DNA of 64,000 nucleotides from positions 3,038,001 through 3,102,000 of the forward strand of contig NZ_JABUQZ010000001.1 of the NCBI RefSeq assembly GCF_013342145.1, given 5' to 3'. The stretch's first letter is position 1; every line of letters begins with the position of its first letter. Positions 41,396 through 49,415 of the stretch are shown here, one piece after another. The position numbers and the translations under genes are program-made. The DNA comes from Haloterrigena gelatinilytica. GTDB taxonomy: Archaea; Halobacteriota; Halobacteria; Halobacteriales; Natrialbaceae. The notes beneath the pieces are model-generated. The model ran no database searches, had not been told where the DNA came from, and saw only the letters and a program-made list of their open reading frames with translations.

Positions 41396-41469
41396 CGGTC
41401 GCCCTGAACGCTCAAAAATGTCTTTGAGTCTACCGAAGGTGTTTATCCCCGGCGAGCGGCTACTCGAGT

Positions 41470-42888
41470 ATGACCGCTGACAGGCGACGCGTGCTGGCCC
41501 TGACCGGCGCCCTCCTCGCCGGCGCCGCGGGCTGTCTCGGCGATTCGACCGACGGGGAGGACCCCGCGAACGGCGACGAAAACGGCGACGAGGACGGCGC
41601 GCTCTTCGCGGACCGCGACGCCCCCGACTTTCCCCGACTGGATCTCACTACCGACCCCGACCTCGAGTCCGATCGCATCGCCGAACAGATCCGCGGGAAC
41701 GTCGCCGTCTCCTTCGACGTCCTCGCACAGCTTCGCGAGGAGACGCCCGACGAGAACCTGTTTTTCTCGCCGTACAGCGTCTCGGTCGCGCTGGCGATGA
41801 CCTACGCGGGCGCCCGCGGCGAGACCGCCGCGGAGATGGCCGACGCCCTGCGATACGACCTCGAGGGCGAGGCGCTCCACGCCGCCTTCGGCGCCCTCGA
41901 GGGCGAGTTCGAGCGGCGAAACGAAGACGGACGGGAGGTCGAGTCGCCGGCGTGGGCCGACGAGGACGGCGAGGGAGACGGGAGCGAGGGCGACGACCTC
42001 GGATTCCAGCTCTCGAGCGCCAACGCCGTCTGGCGCGACGAGGGACACGACTTCGACGACGCCTACGTCCAGTTACTCGAGGCCTACTACGAGGCCGGCG
42101 ACCACCTCGCCGACTTCTCGGGGAGCCCCGAGGCGGCCCGGGAGGAGATCAACGCCTGGGTCGAGGAGCGAACGAACGACCGGATCGAGGATCTACTGCC
42201 GGCCGGGTCGATCGATCGGTCGACCCGACTGGTCCTCACGAACGCCGTCTACTTCCTGGCCGCCTGGGAGCACGACTTCGACCCCGCCGACACGGAACCC
42301 GGGGCGTTCACCAGCCTCGACGGCAGCGAGACCGAGGTCGAGATGATGCACCAGTCGCAGGAACTTCGCTACGCCGAAATCGACGGTCACCAGCTCGTGG
42401 AACTCCCCTACGCCAACGGCGACACGAGCATGATCGTCGTCCTCCCCGCCGAGGGCGAGTTCGAATCCGTCGAGGCGTCGTTCGGCGTCGACGAGTTGGC
42501 GATCATGCTCGAGGAGGCGTCCCGGCCGAAGGTCGACCTCGCGCTTCCGAAGTTCGGCATCGAGTCGAAGTTCAGCCTCGTCGAGACCATGCGGGAACTG
42601 GGGATGGAGCGGGCCTTCGACGGCGGCAGCGCTGACTTCAGCGGAATGGTCGAGAGCGCCGAATCGGATCTGTTCATCGACGACATCATCCACCAGAGCT
42701 TCGTCGAGGTCGACGAAGAGGGGACCGAAGCGGCGGCCGCGACCGCCGTCGTCGTGGAGGACACCGCCGTGGCGGACCGCGTCGAGATGACCGTCGATCG
42801 CCCGTTCCTCTTCTGCGTCCGCGACCGTCCGACCGAGACGCCGCTGTTCGTCGGCCGCGTCGTCGACGGCGAGCAGTTACAGGAATAA
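41470..42888 (+). CDS. Tat-exported lipoprotein serpin
   Basis: Protein of 472 residues. N-terminal DRRRVLALTGALLAGAAGC gives a Tat signal with lipobox cysteine at residue 22. A 35-residue acidic linker precedes a complete serpin fold: FFSPYSVSVALAMTYAGARGET, LVLTNAVYFLAAWEHDFDP (breach/shutter), and near the C-terminus the reactive loop hinge DEEGTEAAAATAVVV followed by PFLFCVRD and FVGRVVDGEQ. The hinge has Gly, Thr and four Ala at P15, P14 and P12-P9, matching inhibitory serpins. Counting along the loop places P1 near Thr in EDTAVAD. A loop of about 30 acidic residues is inserted after helix region near residue 150. A serine protease inhibitor on the cell surface is the expected role. Confidence 0.92.
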   Translation: MTADRRRVLALTGALLAGAAGCLGDSTDGEDPANGDENGDEDGALFADRDAPDFPRLDLTTDPDLESDRIAEQIRGNVAVSFDVLAQLREETPDENLFFSPYSVSVALAMTYAGARGETAAEMADALRYDLEGEALHAAFGALEGEFERRNEDGREVESPAWADEDGEGDGSEGDDLGFQLSSANAVWRDEGHDFDDAYVQLLEAYYEAGDHLADFSGSPEAAREEINAWVEERTNDRIEDLLPAGSIDRSTRLVLTNAVYFLAAWEHDFDPADTEPGAFTSLDGSETEVEMMHQSQELRYAEIDGHQLVELPYANGDTSMIVVLPAEGEFESVEASFGVDELAIMLEEASRPKVDLALPKFGIESKFSLVETMRELGMERAFDGGSADFSGMVESAESDLFIDDIIHQSFVEVDEEGTEAAAATAVVVEDTAVADRVEMTVDRPFLFCVRDRPTETPLFVGRVVDGEQLQE

Positions 42889-42973
42889 TAGCCGCGTTGT
42901 CCTACTTTCCCCATCTTTGCGCAGTGGCGCGCGCCGAACGGCACCGAACGGATAGTGAGGGGCCGTTCAAAAT

Positions 42974-43070
42974 CGTGCGAGGGATGAGCGAGGGAGGAAC
43001 GACCGAGCGAATCGGTTGGGGAGGAAGTGGCAGTTCCGCGTTGCCACGGTAGCAGAACAGTTCGTTTCGC
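42974..43070 (+). repeat. Interspersed hairpin element, copy B
   Basis: GCGAGGGATGAGCGAG, CGAATCGGTTGGGGAGG, hairpin at 43027-43047 with stem GTGGCA / TGCCAC, then GGTAGCAGAACAGTTCG. It aligns over about 95 bases with copy A in opposite orientation. It lies between the convergent ends of the serpin and the M23-like genes. Confidence 0.75.
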
Positions 43071-43133
43071 GTACCACCGCTCAGGCGTCTGCTATTCGCT
43101 CTCTCATCGATTCGAGGACGATCCCGTCACTCT

Positions 43134-44045
43134 CTAGCGCTCGAGCGAGGGGCGAACCCGAACCCGAACCCGCTGTCCGACCTCGAGCGGTCGCTCGGGA
43201 CAGATCAGCTTCGCCCCGAAGGCGGCGTCTCGAGCGCAGAACAGCGAGAGGCCGGTGATCGGTTCGCCGTTGACCGTGACGACCACGTCGTCCCAGGCGA
43301 TCGTCCGTCCCCGGGCGACGCCGAGGCGGTCGCCGTTCAGGCAGACCGGAGTCGCCCCATCCTCGAGCTCCTCGTCTCCGGACGTCTCGGAGCCCGTCCC
43401 CGCTCGCTGGTGCAGTCCGCCGCCGTCGTAGTGGGGCAGCCCGCCGTCGAGCACGCGCCCGTTGTCGGCCCGAACGCCGACGAACGTCTCGCCTGGATCG
43501 GGATGCGTCGGCGCGTCGAGAACGGCGTAGGTCTCGCCGGTCGACGCGACGGTTCCGGTGCCGTCCCACTCGAGCGGACGGAGGTCGATCCCGAGCGCGA
43601 GCGGGAGCGACCCCGACGCCCGGTGGGGGTTCTGGTCGGGCCGGCGCAGGCCGACGTGGAGGTGGTTGTCGACCCAGGGCGCGAAAAAGCCCGCGCGGAC
43701 GAGTTCGCCCAGTGAGTCGCCGCGTTCGACGCGGTCGCCGGCTTCGACGGCGGGTTCGACGTGCAGGATCCGGGCGGTCAGCCCCTCGAGTTCACCTGGG
43801 CCGTCGCAGTCGACCAGGATCAGGTGATCGTGCTCCGGCGCGTAGGGCTTCGGCGGCGCGGTGACGGCGCGGGTCTCGCGGACGACGCCCGAAATCGGGC
43901 TCGGGGCGGCGCTCGTCCGCCCGTCGCGGAGCGCGCCGGGGTAGAGATCGATCGCACATCCCTCGTCGTGGGCGGGATACGGCGAGTTGTACAGCGAGAA
44001 GCGCTGGTACTGCCGCAGTAGTTCCGCGGGGAGCGTCACGGCCAT
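43134..44045 (-). CDS. Uncharacterised protein with M23 (LytM)-like metallopeptidase features
   Basis: Protein of 303 residues. Segments resemble the LytM/M23 fold: PAHDEGCAIDLYPG (His...Asp pair), SPISGVVRETRAVTAPP, DHLILVDCDGPGELEGLTARILHVEPAVEAGDRVERGDSLGELVRAG (read in parts) and VDNHLHVGLR, where HLH corresponds to the HxH zinc ligands. In M23 the first pair is H-x3-D; here the spacing is longer, so zinc binding is uncertain. The last 90 residues form a separate beta domain. No signal peptide is visible, so a cell-wall role is unlikely. Start at 44045 is used; sequence upstream in frame overlaps the lipoate ligase-like gene on the other strand and is not coding. Confidence 0.65.
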   Translation of the reverse strand: MAVTLPAELLRQYQRFSLYNSPYPAHDEGCAIDLYPGALRDGRTSAAPSPISGVVRETRAVTAPPKPYAPEHDHLILVDCDGPGELEGLTARILHVEPAVEAGDRVERGDSLGELVRAGFFAPWVDNHLHVGLRRPDQNPHRASGSLPLALGIDLRPLEWDGTGTVASTGETYAVLDAPTHPDPGETFVGVRADNGRVLDGGLPHYDGGGLHQRAGTGSETSGDEELEDGATPVCLNGDRLGVARGRTIAWDDVVVTVNGEPITGLSLFCARDAAFGAKLICPERPLEVGQRVRVRVRPSLER

Positions 44046-44108
44046 CGTAGTCGCCGTCTGCGCGGCGAGACCGTTTAGGTCCGTCGGGTCCAATCGACGC
44101 GACACACG

Positions 44109-44822
44109 ATGCGAGTGCTCCGCGGCCGCGCGGCGACGATCGAGACCGACCGCGAGGCCAGCCGACGGCTCCTCTCGCTGGCCGCCGCCGGCGAGCCCGC
44201 GGTGCGCGTCTGGGCGCCCCACCGACAGGTCGCCTTCGGCCGTCGGGACCGGCGGCTCGAGGGGTACGACCGCGCTCGCGAGCGGGCTCGAGCGCGCGAG
44301 TTCCCGCCGGTCGAGCGCGACGTCGGCGGTCGAGCGGTCGCCTACGACGGCGAGACGTCGCTCGCCTTCGCCCGCGCGGAACCGGTCGCGGACTTCCGGC
44401 GCGGGACCGACGATCGGTACGAACGCGCGACGGCGGCCGTCGAGGACGCGCTCCGATCGCTCGAGGGCGGCCTCGATCCCGTTCGCGGCGAGCCCGACGA
44501 CTCCTTCTGTCCCGGAACGCACTCGCTGTCGCTCCCTGACGCGAACGACGAGCCGCGAAAGGTCGTCGGCATCGCCCAGCGCGTTCGGCAGGACGCCGCC
44601 GTCGTCGCCGGGATCGTCCTCGTCGCGAATCGAGACCGGCTCGCGGCCGTTCTCGAGGCGATATACGGCGCGCTCGAGGTCCCGTTCGATCCCGATACGG
44701 TCGGCACCGTCGCGTCTGCGGGCGGCCCGTCGGACCCCGCCGTCGTCCGCGCGGCGCTCGAGGACGCGCTGGTCGGCGACGCGGCGACCGTCGCGGTCGA
44801 ACCGGTCGCGGCGAGCGAGTGA
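44109..44822 (+). CDS. Lipoate-protein ligase-like protein (BPL/LPL family)
   Basis: Protein of 237 residues. Features of the biotin/lipoate ligase catalytic fold: EPAVRVWAPHRQVAFGRRD (family R-x-P..G..), RDVGGRAVAYDGETSLAFA (the RRxGGGxVxH-type loop with GG) and KVVGIAQRVRQDAAVVAG, with the lysine that contacts the acyl-adenylate. It lacks the classic C-terminal accessory domain. Lipoyl transfer is the family function; the presence of pyruvate or glycine cleavage substrates in this window is not seen. Divergent from the M23-like gene, 63 bases between starts. Confidence 0.82.
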   Translation: MRVLRGRAATIETDREASRRLLSLAAAGEPAVRVWAPHRQVAFGRRDRRLEGYDRARERARAREFPPVERDVGGRAVAYDGETSLAFARAEPVADFRRGTDDRYERATAAVEDALRSLEGGLDPVRGEPDDSFCPGTHSLSLPDANDEPRKVVGIAQRVRQDAAVVAGIVLVANRDRLAAVLEAIYGALEVPFDPDTVGTVASAGGPSDPAVVRAALEDALVGDAATVAVEPVAASE

Positions 44823-44903
44823 CCAGGAGACAACGTTTTTTCCCTCGCCGTCCACCGACCCGAGTATGGAGGCTCGAGCGCGAGCGCGGACGGAGGGAGA
44901 TCG

Positions 44904-45422
44904 ATGACGACAACCGACGACGCCTCGCGGTGGACGGAACTCCTCGAGGACGCGGCGGCCATCGCCGAGGAGTTCCGAGACAACGGCTGGGACGCCGTCG
45001 TGTTGGAACCCGAGGCCGTCGCCCCGATCGACTGCGAGGAACGGACCGGCTTCGACGTCGGCGTCTCCGACGAGGAGTACGACCTCGTCGAGTCCCTGAT
45101 CGACGGGGGGGACGTGACCGTCACCGCGGCCGACGTCTACTACCGCCCGCCCGAGTCGGACGACGAGGGGCGGATCGCGCTCGTCATCGAGCGCGACGAG
45201 AATACCGAAACCGCCGTTTTCGTCCCGCTGCGATACGATTTCGAGGACGAGACGACCCGATCGGTGTTCGAAACGGCGCTCGCGGCGGAGGAAGTGTTCG
45301 TTCACGTGACGCCGACCGAAGCGGCCGGGGCGACGACCGACGACGAACCCGCGAACTGGGTCAGTTTCTCCCACGACGACCCGTCGCTGTTTCTCGAGGA
45401 AGCCGACGTGCGAAACTGGTAG
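44904..45422 (+). CDS. Uncharacterised haloarchaeal protein
   Basis: Protein of 172 residues, acidic, no signal peptide or membrane helix. The pattern is helix (RWTELLEDAAAIAEEFRDNGW), then strands (AVVLEPEAVAPIDC, ADVYYRPPESDDEGRIALVIE, TAVFVPLRYDF), a helix (TTRSVFETALAAEE) and closing strands (VFVHVTPTE). This looks like a small alpha/beta sandwich. Haloarchaeal proteins of this layout exist as domains of unknown function; I do not recognise a characterised family. It lies 81 bases after the lipoate ligase-like gene and may share its transcript. Confidence 0.72.
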   Translation: MTTTDDASRWTELLEDAAAIAEEFRDNGWDAVVLEPEAVAPIDCEERTGFDVGVSDEEYDLVESLIDGGDVTVTAADVYYRPPESDDEGRIALVIERDENTETAVFVPLRYDFEDETTRSVFETALAAEEVFVHVTPTEAAGATTDDEPANWVSFSHDDPSLFLEEADVRNW

Positions 45423-45473
45423 GGGGGACGGGATCGTCGCGGTCGTCAGGACCGACGGGAGCTCGCCGCCGTT

Positions 45474-46454
45474 TCAGCACCCGCCGTACTCGAACTCGAG
45501 TTCGCCGTTCAGCGCCATCGAGTGATCGTCGTAGTAGGCGTAGAGGTTTTTCGGAGCGGTGTACCGTCCGCCGTAGTGCCCGACGGGGCCGGTCGTGTCG
45601 ATGATGTTGTCGTCGAGGTCCTCCGTGAACGGAATGTCCTTGCGCTCGAAAACGAGGTCGTCGTCGAGCCAGTAGCGAACGACCCCGTCGTGGTTCGCCT
45701 CGCCGTTGGTGATCGTGTTCACGCGCACGTAGTACTCGAATTCGTACCACACGCCGGGTTCGATTTCCGGCGATCCGAGCGCGTACTTCTCGCCGTCGAC
45801 GAGATAATCGTGGTCACCGATACCCTCGTCACCGTCGCCCATGTGGTAGGTGTTCGAGAGGAGGTGGAACGGTCCCTCCGGATCGGTGTCTTTGGTGGAC
45901 ACGTACATGCGATTGCTCCAGCCGTTGGTGCCGTCGGGCCGACCGCCGCCGGCGCTGCCTTCGCCCCTCGCGATCGCGCAGTTCCAGAGGCGACAGTTCG
46001 TCGGCGCGTCGCGCCCGGACATCGCCCAGTTGCTGTTCAGCGCGAAGTTGACGCGTCCGTTGAGTTCGAACAGCCCGTCGTCGAAGTCGTAGTGCGTGCT
46101 CAGACCCCAGTGGGCGTCTTCTCGAATGCGCAACTGCAGGGCGCTCTCCCCGGACGCCGTCGGACTCGAGACGAGCGTGAGATTGTCGGGATCGCCGTTC
46201 GACATCCGGTAGACGTCGTCCCAGCTATCGTAGTCGTCGTAATCGAGGTGAACGATGCTGTCCGGGTGGCTGCAATCCGCCGTTGCCGTATCGGTTCCGA
46301 GCCCGGCGGCACCGAGCAGGCCGCCCGCGCCGACGAGCCCGCCCATCTGAAGCGTCCGACGTCTGGTCACGCCGGCGCCCGTCGTCTTCTCGGCCGGTCC
46401 GTCTCCGTTATCGTCTTCTCCTCGATTCGCTTCGTCAGTAGTATTTGTAGCCAT
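45474..46454 (-). CDS. Tat-exported polysaccharide lyase-like protein
   Basis: Protein of 326 residues. Tat signal TRRRTLQMGGLVGAGGLLGA near residues 30-49 after a long acidic lead. The mature part reads as a jelly-roll (concanavalin A-like): LQLRIREDAHWGLSTHYDFDD, ELNGRVNFALNSNWAMSG, PGVWYEFEYYVRVNTITNG, DGVVRYWLDDDLVFERKD and FHLLSNTYHMGDGDEGIGDHDY (read in parts). The arrangement W.EFEYYVRVNT..NGEANHDGVVRYWLDD..V is typical of polysaccharide lyases such as glucuronan/heparin lyase types. Substrate unknown. An upstream in-frame ATG would add about 49 residues before the signal and is rejected. Confidence 0.72.
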   Translation of the reverse strand: MATNTTDEANRGEDDNGDGPAEKTTGAGVTRRRTLQMGGLVGAGGLLGAAGLGTDTATADCSHPDSIVHLDYDDYDSWDDVYRMSNGDPDNLTLVSSPTASGESALQLRIREDAHWGLSTHYDFDDGLFELNGRVNFALNSNWAMSGRDAPTNCRLWNCAIARGEGSAGGGRPDGTNGWSNRMYVSTKDTDPEGPFHLLSNTYHMGDGDEGIGDHDYLVDGEKYALGSPEIEPGVWYEFEYYVRVNTITNGEANHDGVVRYWLDDDLVFERKDIPFTEDLDDNIIDTTGPVGHYGGRYTAPKNLYAYYDDHSMALNGELEFEYGGC

Positions 46455-46793
46455 CCGGATTGGTGTTGCGGAGTAGTGTCTAATTGTATCGATTTCGCTA
46501 CCCAGAATAAGGTCGGCATCACATAGTAACACTAACAATTGGTGTGCGCAGAACTGTCGTCGTAGTGAGACTACTCGCGATCGATCGATCAACGAGTGCA
46601 CTCGGACGCTACGGCGCGATACGAGCCGGAATCTGTCCGACGCTCGGTCGGAAGACGAATCGATTTCGGGTGTTACGGTCGCCGAGACGCGTCACGAGAA
46701 CCGGCGTCCTGCTGGTGCGCATAAGTCGTTTGCTTGCGAATAACAGCGGACAGGCGCTCCGTTATTACGGAAGGCGGAGCGTGAACGGCGGGG
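46455..46793. other. Intergenic region of 339 bases
   Basis: No gene supported. The right end has an inverted repeat (CGCTCC / GGAGCG, 46757-46783) beyond the stop of the DUF5806 gene. The left end holds the promoter of the lyase-like gene (TAATTGTATCG around 46484). Confidence 0.5.
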
Positions 46794-47444
46794 TCACTCC
46801 TCGTCCTCTCGCTCTCGCAACTCCTCGCTCGCCTCGCGAACCTCGCGCATCACGCTCGAGATGCGCTCCTCGGCCTCGAGTTCCTCCTCGACGGAGAGGT
46901 CGACGCCTTCGACCTCCAGCAGGAACTTGGCGACCTCGGTCGACTCGTACATGACGTCGTCGAGTTCCTCGGCGGTGAAGAAGTCGCACATCGCGCCGTA
47001 GAGGAAGGTCGCGCCCGCCTTGCGAACCTTCTCCTCGAAGGAAGCGCGGGCCTGATTGACCGCCTGCGGGGTGTAGGTGTCGGTCATGAAGGGGACCAGT
47101 TCGGGAAGGTTCTCGCCGATCTTCGTCATCTCGACGCCGGTCTCGGTCCGGAAGTCCGAACAGAGGCGGGCGATGGCCCACTCGCGGGCGGTGACGTAGG
47201 TGCGGTCCCGAAGGAACTCGTTGACCCGGTCGTACTGCGCGCCGTCCATCTTCGTAAAGCGGGCGTACTTCTGTACGTCCTCCGGCACGTCGTTCTCCTG
47301 GGGATCGGGATCCGGAACGTTCGGCATCGGTCCGTCGCCGTCCGCGTCGTCGGCGCTCGCGTCGGATTCGGGGTCGGTGTCCGCTCGGGAGGGCGATTCG
47401 TCGTCGGCCGCGAACCGGGAGGCGTCCAGTCCGTCCTCGTCCAT
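46794..47444 (-). CDS. DUF5806 family protein
   Basis: Protein of 216 residues. The first 45 residues are an Asp/Ser/Pro low-complexity lead; the domain begins MPNVPDPDPQENDVPEDVQKYA and includes MDGAQYDRVNEFLRDRTYVTAREW, AIARLCSDFRTETGVEMTKI and ARASFEEKVRKAGATFLYGA. It is an all-helical haloarchaea-specific family without known function. Start at 47444 is used although internal ATGs are possible. Transcribed away from the thiolase, 270 bases apart. Confidence 0.88.
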   Translation of the reverse strand: MDEDGLDASRFAADDESPSRADTDPESDASADDADGDGPMPNVPDPDPQENDVPEDVQKYARFTKMDGAQYDRVNEFLRDRTYVTAREWAIARLCSDFRTETGVEMTKIGENLPELVPFMTDTYTPQAVNQARASFEEKVRKAGATFLYGAMCDFFTAEELDDVMYESTEVAKFLLEVEGVDLSVEEELEAEERISSVMREVREASEELREREDEE

Positions 47445-47714
47445 GGCCGCGTATTACCAGTAATCCGAGATAAGCGTTCGGAAGGGGACCCTCGCGTCGG
47501 CGGACGATCGCGGTCCGGCCACACTGGCTCCCGTCGACTCGCGCGGCCGGAGGAGTCGGTTCGGCGGCGCCCCGACGAAACGCGAATCGAGACCGATCGG
47601 CTCGCGATCGTTTCGGCGGAAAACCCGGATATGAGCCTCGAGCGGCACGTAAACGGTTCGAACGTGTACGGGAGTTCGACCGGATTTAAGTCCGTCAGGG
47701 TCGTTCGGTAGTAT

Positions 47715-48851
47715 ATGTCACAGACGCCAGTCGTGGTCGAGGCAGTACGGACCCCGCAGGGGAAAGAGGACGGCGTGTTCGCGGACGTCCGCAGCGAGGA
47801 CCTCTCGGTACCGCTGATCGACGAGATTCTGGCTGAGACCGGGCTCTCCGGCGACGAAATCGATGATCTGATGTGGGGCTGTGCGCAGCAGCGCGGCGAG
47901 CAGGACAACAACCTCGCCCGCGTCATCGCCCTGCTGTCGGAACTCGGGGAGAACGTGCCGGCGACGACGATCAACCGCTGGTGTGCCTCCTCGATGCAGT
48001 CGGTCATCTCCGCCTCCGACGCCATCGCGGCCGGCAACCGCGACGCCATCATCGCCGGCGGCGTCGAGAGCATGAGCCGCGTCCCGATGGGCGGCGGCTT
48101 CGAACACATTCACCCGAAACTCGCCGAACTGTACGATCTCGGTGACCTCCAGATGGGGATGACCGCCGAGAAGGTCGCCGAGGAATACGGCATCTCCCGC
48201 GAGGAACAGGACGAGTACGCCGCTCGCAGCCAGCAAAACGCCGTCGAGGCCACCGAGTCGGGCCGCTTCGACGACGAGATCGTCCCGATCGAGACCGAGG
48301 ACGGCACCGTCGAGGAAGACGAGGGTCTGCGTCCCGGCACCACCGCCGAGAAACTCGCCGAACTGCCGACCGTCTTCAAGGACGACGGCACCGTCACGCC
48401 CGGCAACGCCTCCCAGATCTCCGACGGCGCCTCCGCCCTGCTCATCACGAGCGAGGCCTTCGCCGAGGAACACGACCTCGAGATCCTGGCCGAAGTCGGT
48501 CAGAACAACGTCGCCGGCGTCGACCCGACCGTCATGGGGATCGGTCCGGTCCCGGCGACGAAGGGGCTGCTCGAGCGCAACGGCCGCGACATCGACGAGT
48601 ACGACCTCGTCGAACTCAACGAGGCCTTCGCCAGCCAGTCGCTGTACTCCCGCGACGAACTCGGCATCGATCCCGAGATCTTCAACGTTAACGGCGGCGC
48701 CATCGCGCTCGGCCACCCGCTGGGGGCCTCGGGCGCGCGCCTCCCCGTCACGCTGATCAACGAACTCCAGAAGCGCGGCGGCGGCCTCGGACTGGCGACG
48801 CTCTGCGTCGGCTTCGGACAGGGTGCGGCGATCGAGTTCGACGTCAACTGA
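47715..48851 (+). CDS. Acetyl-CoA C-acyltransferase (thiolase)
   Basis: Protein of 378 residues that condenses or cleaves acyl-CoA in fatty-acid or polyhydroxyalkanoate metabolism. The nucleophile Cys90 lies in TINRWCASSMQSV, the histidine in GHPLGASGAR, and the second cysteine in LCVGFGQGAA near the end. The N-terminus PVVVEAVRTPQGKEDG is normal for the thiolase II/FadA type. Length is a little short of the bacterial 390-400 but complete. A duplicated 3' end lies 117 bases downstream. No acyl-CoA dehydrogenase is adjacent, so the pathway is not set by context. Confidence 0.93.
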   Translation: MSQTPVVVEAVRTPQGKEDGVFADVRSEDLSVPLIDEILAETGLSGDEIDDLMWGCAQQRGEQDNNLARVIALLSELGENVPATTINRWCASSMQSVISASDAIAAGNRDAIIAGGVESMSRVPMGGGFEHIHPKLAELYDLGDLQMGMTAEKVAEEYGISREEQDEYAARSQQNAVEATESGRFDDEIVPIETEDGTVEEDEGLRPGTTAEKLAELPTVFKDDGTVTPGNASQISDGASALLITSEAFAEEHDLEILAEVGQNNVAGVDPTVMGIGPVPATKGLLERNGRDIDEYDLVELNEAFASQSLYSRDELGIDPEIFNVNGGAIALGHPLGASGARLPVTLINELQKRGGGLGLATLCVGFGQGAAIEFDVN

Positions 48852-48935
48852 AGCGCAGTTCGGAGGCCAGCGGCCGAGAACCACGGAATCGCGAGCGAGG
48901 AACGGAGTGACGAGCGAGACAAAAGGTGGTCGCGT

Positions 48936-48968
48936 CAGGGTGTGGCGATCGAGTTCGACGGTAACTGA
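48936..48968 (+). repeat. Duplicate of the thiolase gene 3' end
   Basis: Matches 48819-48851 at 30 of 33 bases, including the stop codon, 117 bases away. Read in frame it would give QGVAIEFDGN-stop where the gene has QGAAIEFDVN-stop. The spacer holds CGAGCGAGGAACGGAGTGAC-type palindromic DNA. Confidence 0.85.
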
Positions 48969-49116
48969 GACGATCCACGACGCTGGCTGCATCGACCCGT
49001 CCGAATTCCGGAGTTCTTCGCGAACCCGAACGACCGACGAGTGCCGAGAGACAGCTCCGTGCGGTGGCGCGCGCTGTCGATCGGACCGAGTGAAAACGAG
49101 GACCGATCGACGACGC

Positions 49117-49211
49117 TGCGCGAGGGATGAACGAACGACCGAAGGGAGTGAGTGAATCGGCTGGGGAGGGTGTGGAACTCCCCGTGTCCACGATAGCAGA
49201 ACGCTTGCCTC
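49117..49211 (+). repeat. Interspersed hairpin element, copy C
   Basis: GCGCGAGGGATGAACGAACG, GTGAATCGGCTGGGGAGGG, hairpin at 49172-49191 with stem GTGGA / TCCAC, then CGATAGCAGAACGCTTGCC. Compared with copies A and B the stem has lost one base pair on both sides (GGCA to GGA, TGCC to TCC), so pairing is kept. Confidence 0.75.
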
Positions 49212-49415
49212 CTCATCGATGAATGGAACGCTCGAGTCGTCTCCGGCGATCGCACCGCTCGAATCCGCGCGGCTACCGGAACGCTCGACTCGTCGGTGGC
49301 GAGGAGAACTGTCGAGTCCGATCCGTCCCCTCGAACCGCGTCGACTCGAGTCCGATCGCGAACGAACCCGCCGTACGACCGGGTATTTAGATAGCTCGAG
49401 TCCGACGAGGCTAGT

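Larger units (their letters stand above)
48852..49415. other. Gene-free region of 564 bases downstream of thiolase
   Basis: No protein gene is supported; frames here lack haloarchaeal codon bias. It holds the duplicated thiolase 3' end (48936-48968), hairpin element copy C (49117-49211), and the promoter TATTTAGATAG (49383-49393) of the following membrane protein gene, with transcription start expected about 49410 just before its ATG. Confidence 0.6.

Noticed and set aside
44046-45374. Upstream extension of the M23-like protein to a 746-codon frame
   Set aside because: The extra sequence lies antisense to the lipoate ligase-like gene and the next gene and has no family features. The ATG at 44045 opens the conserved part.
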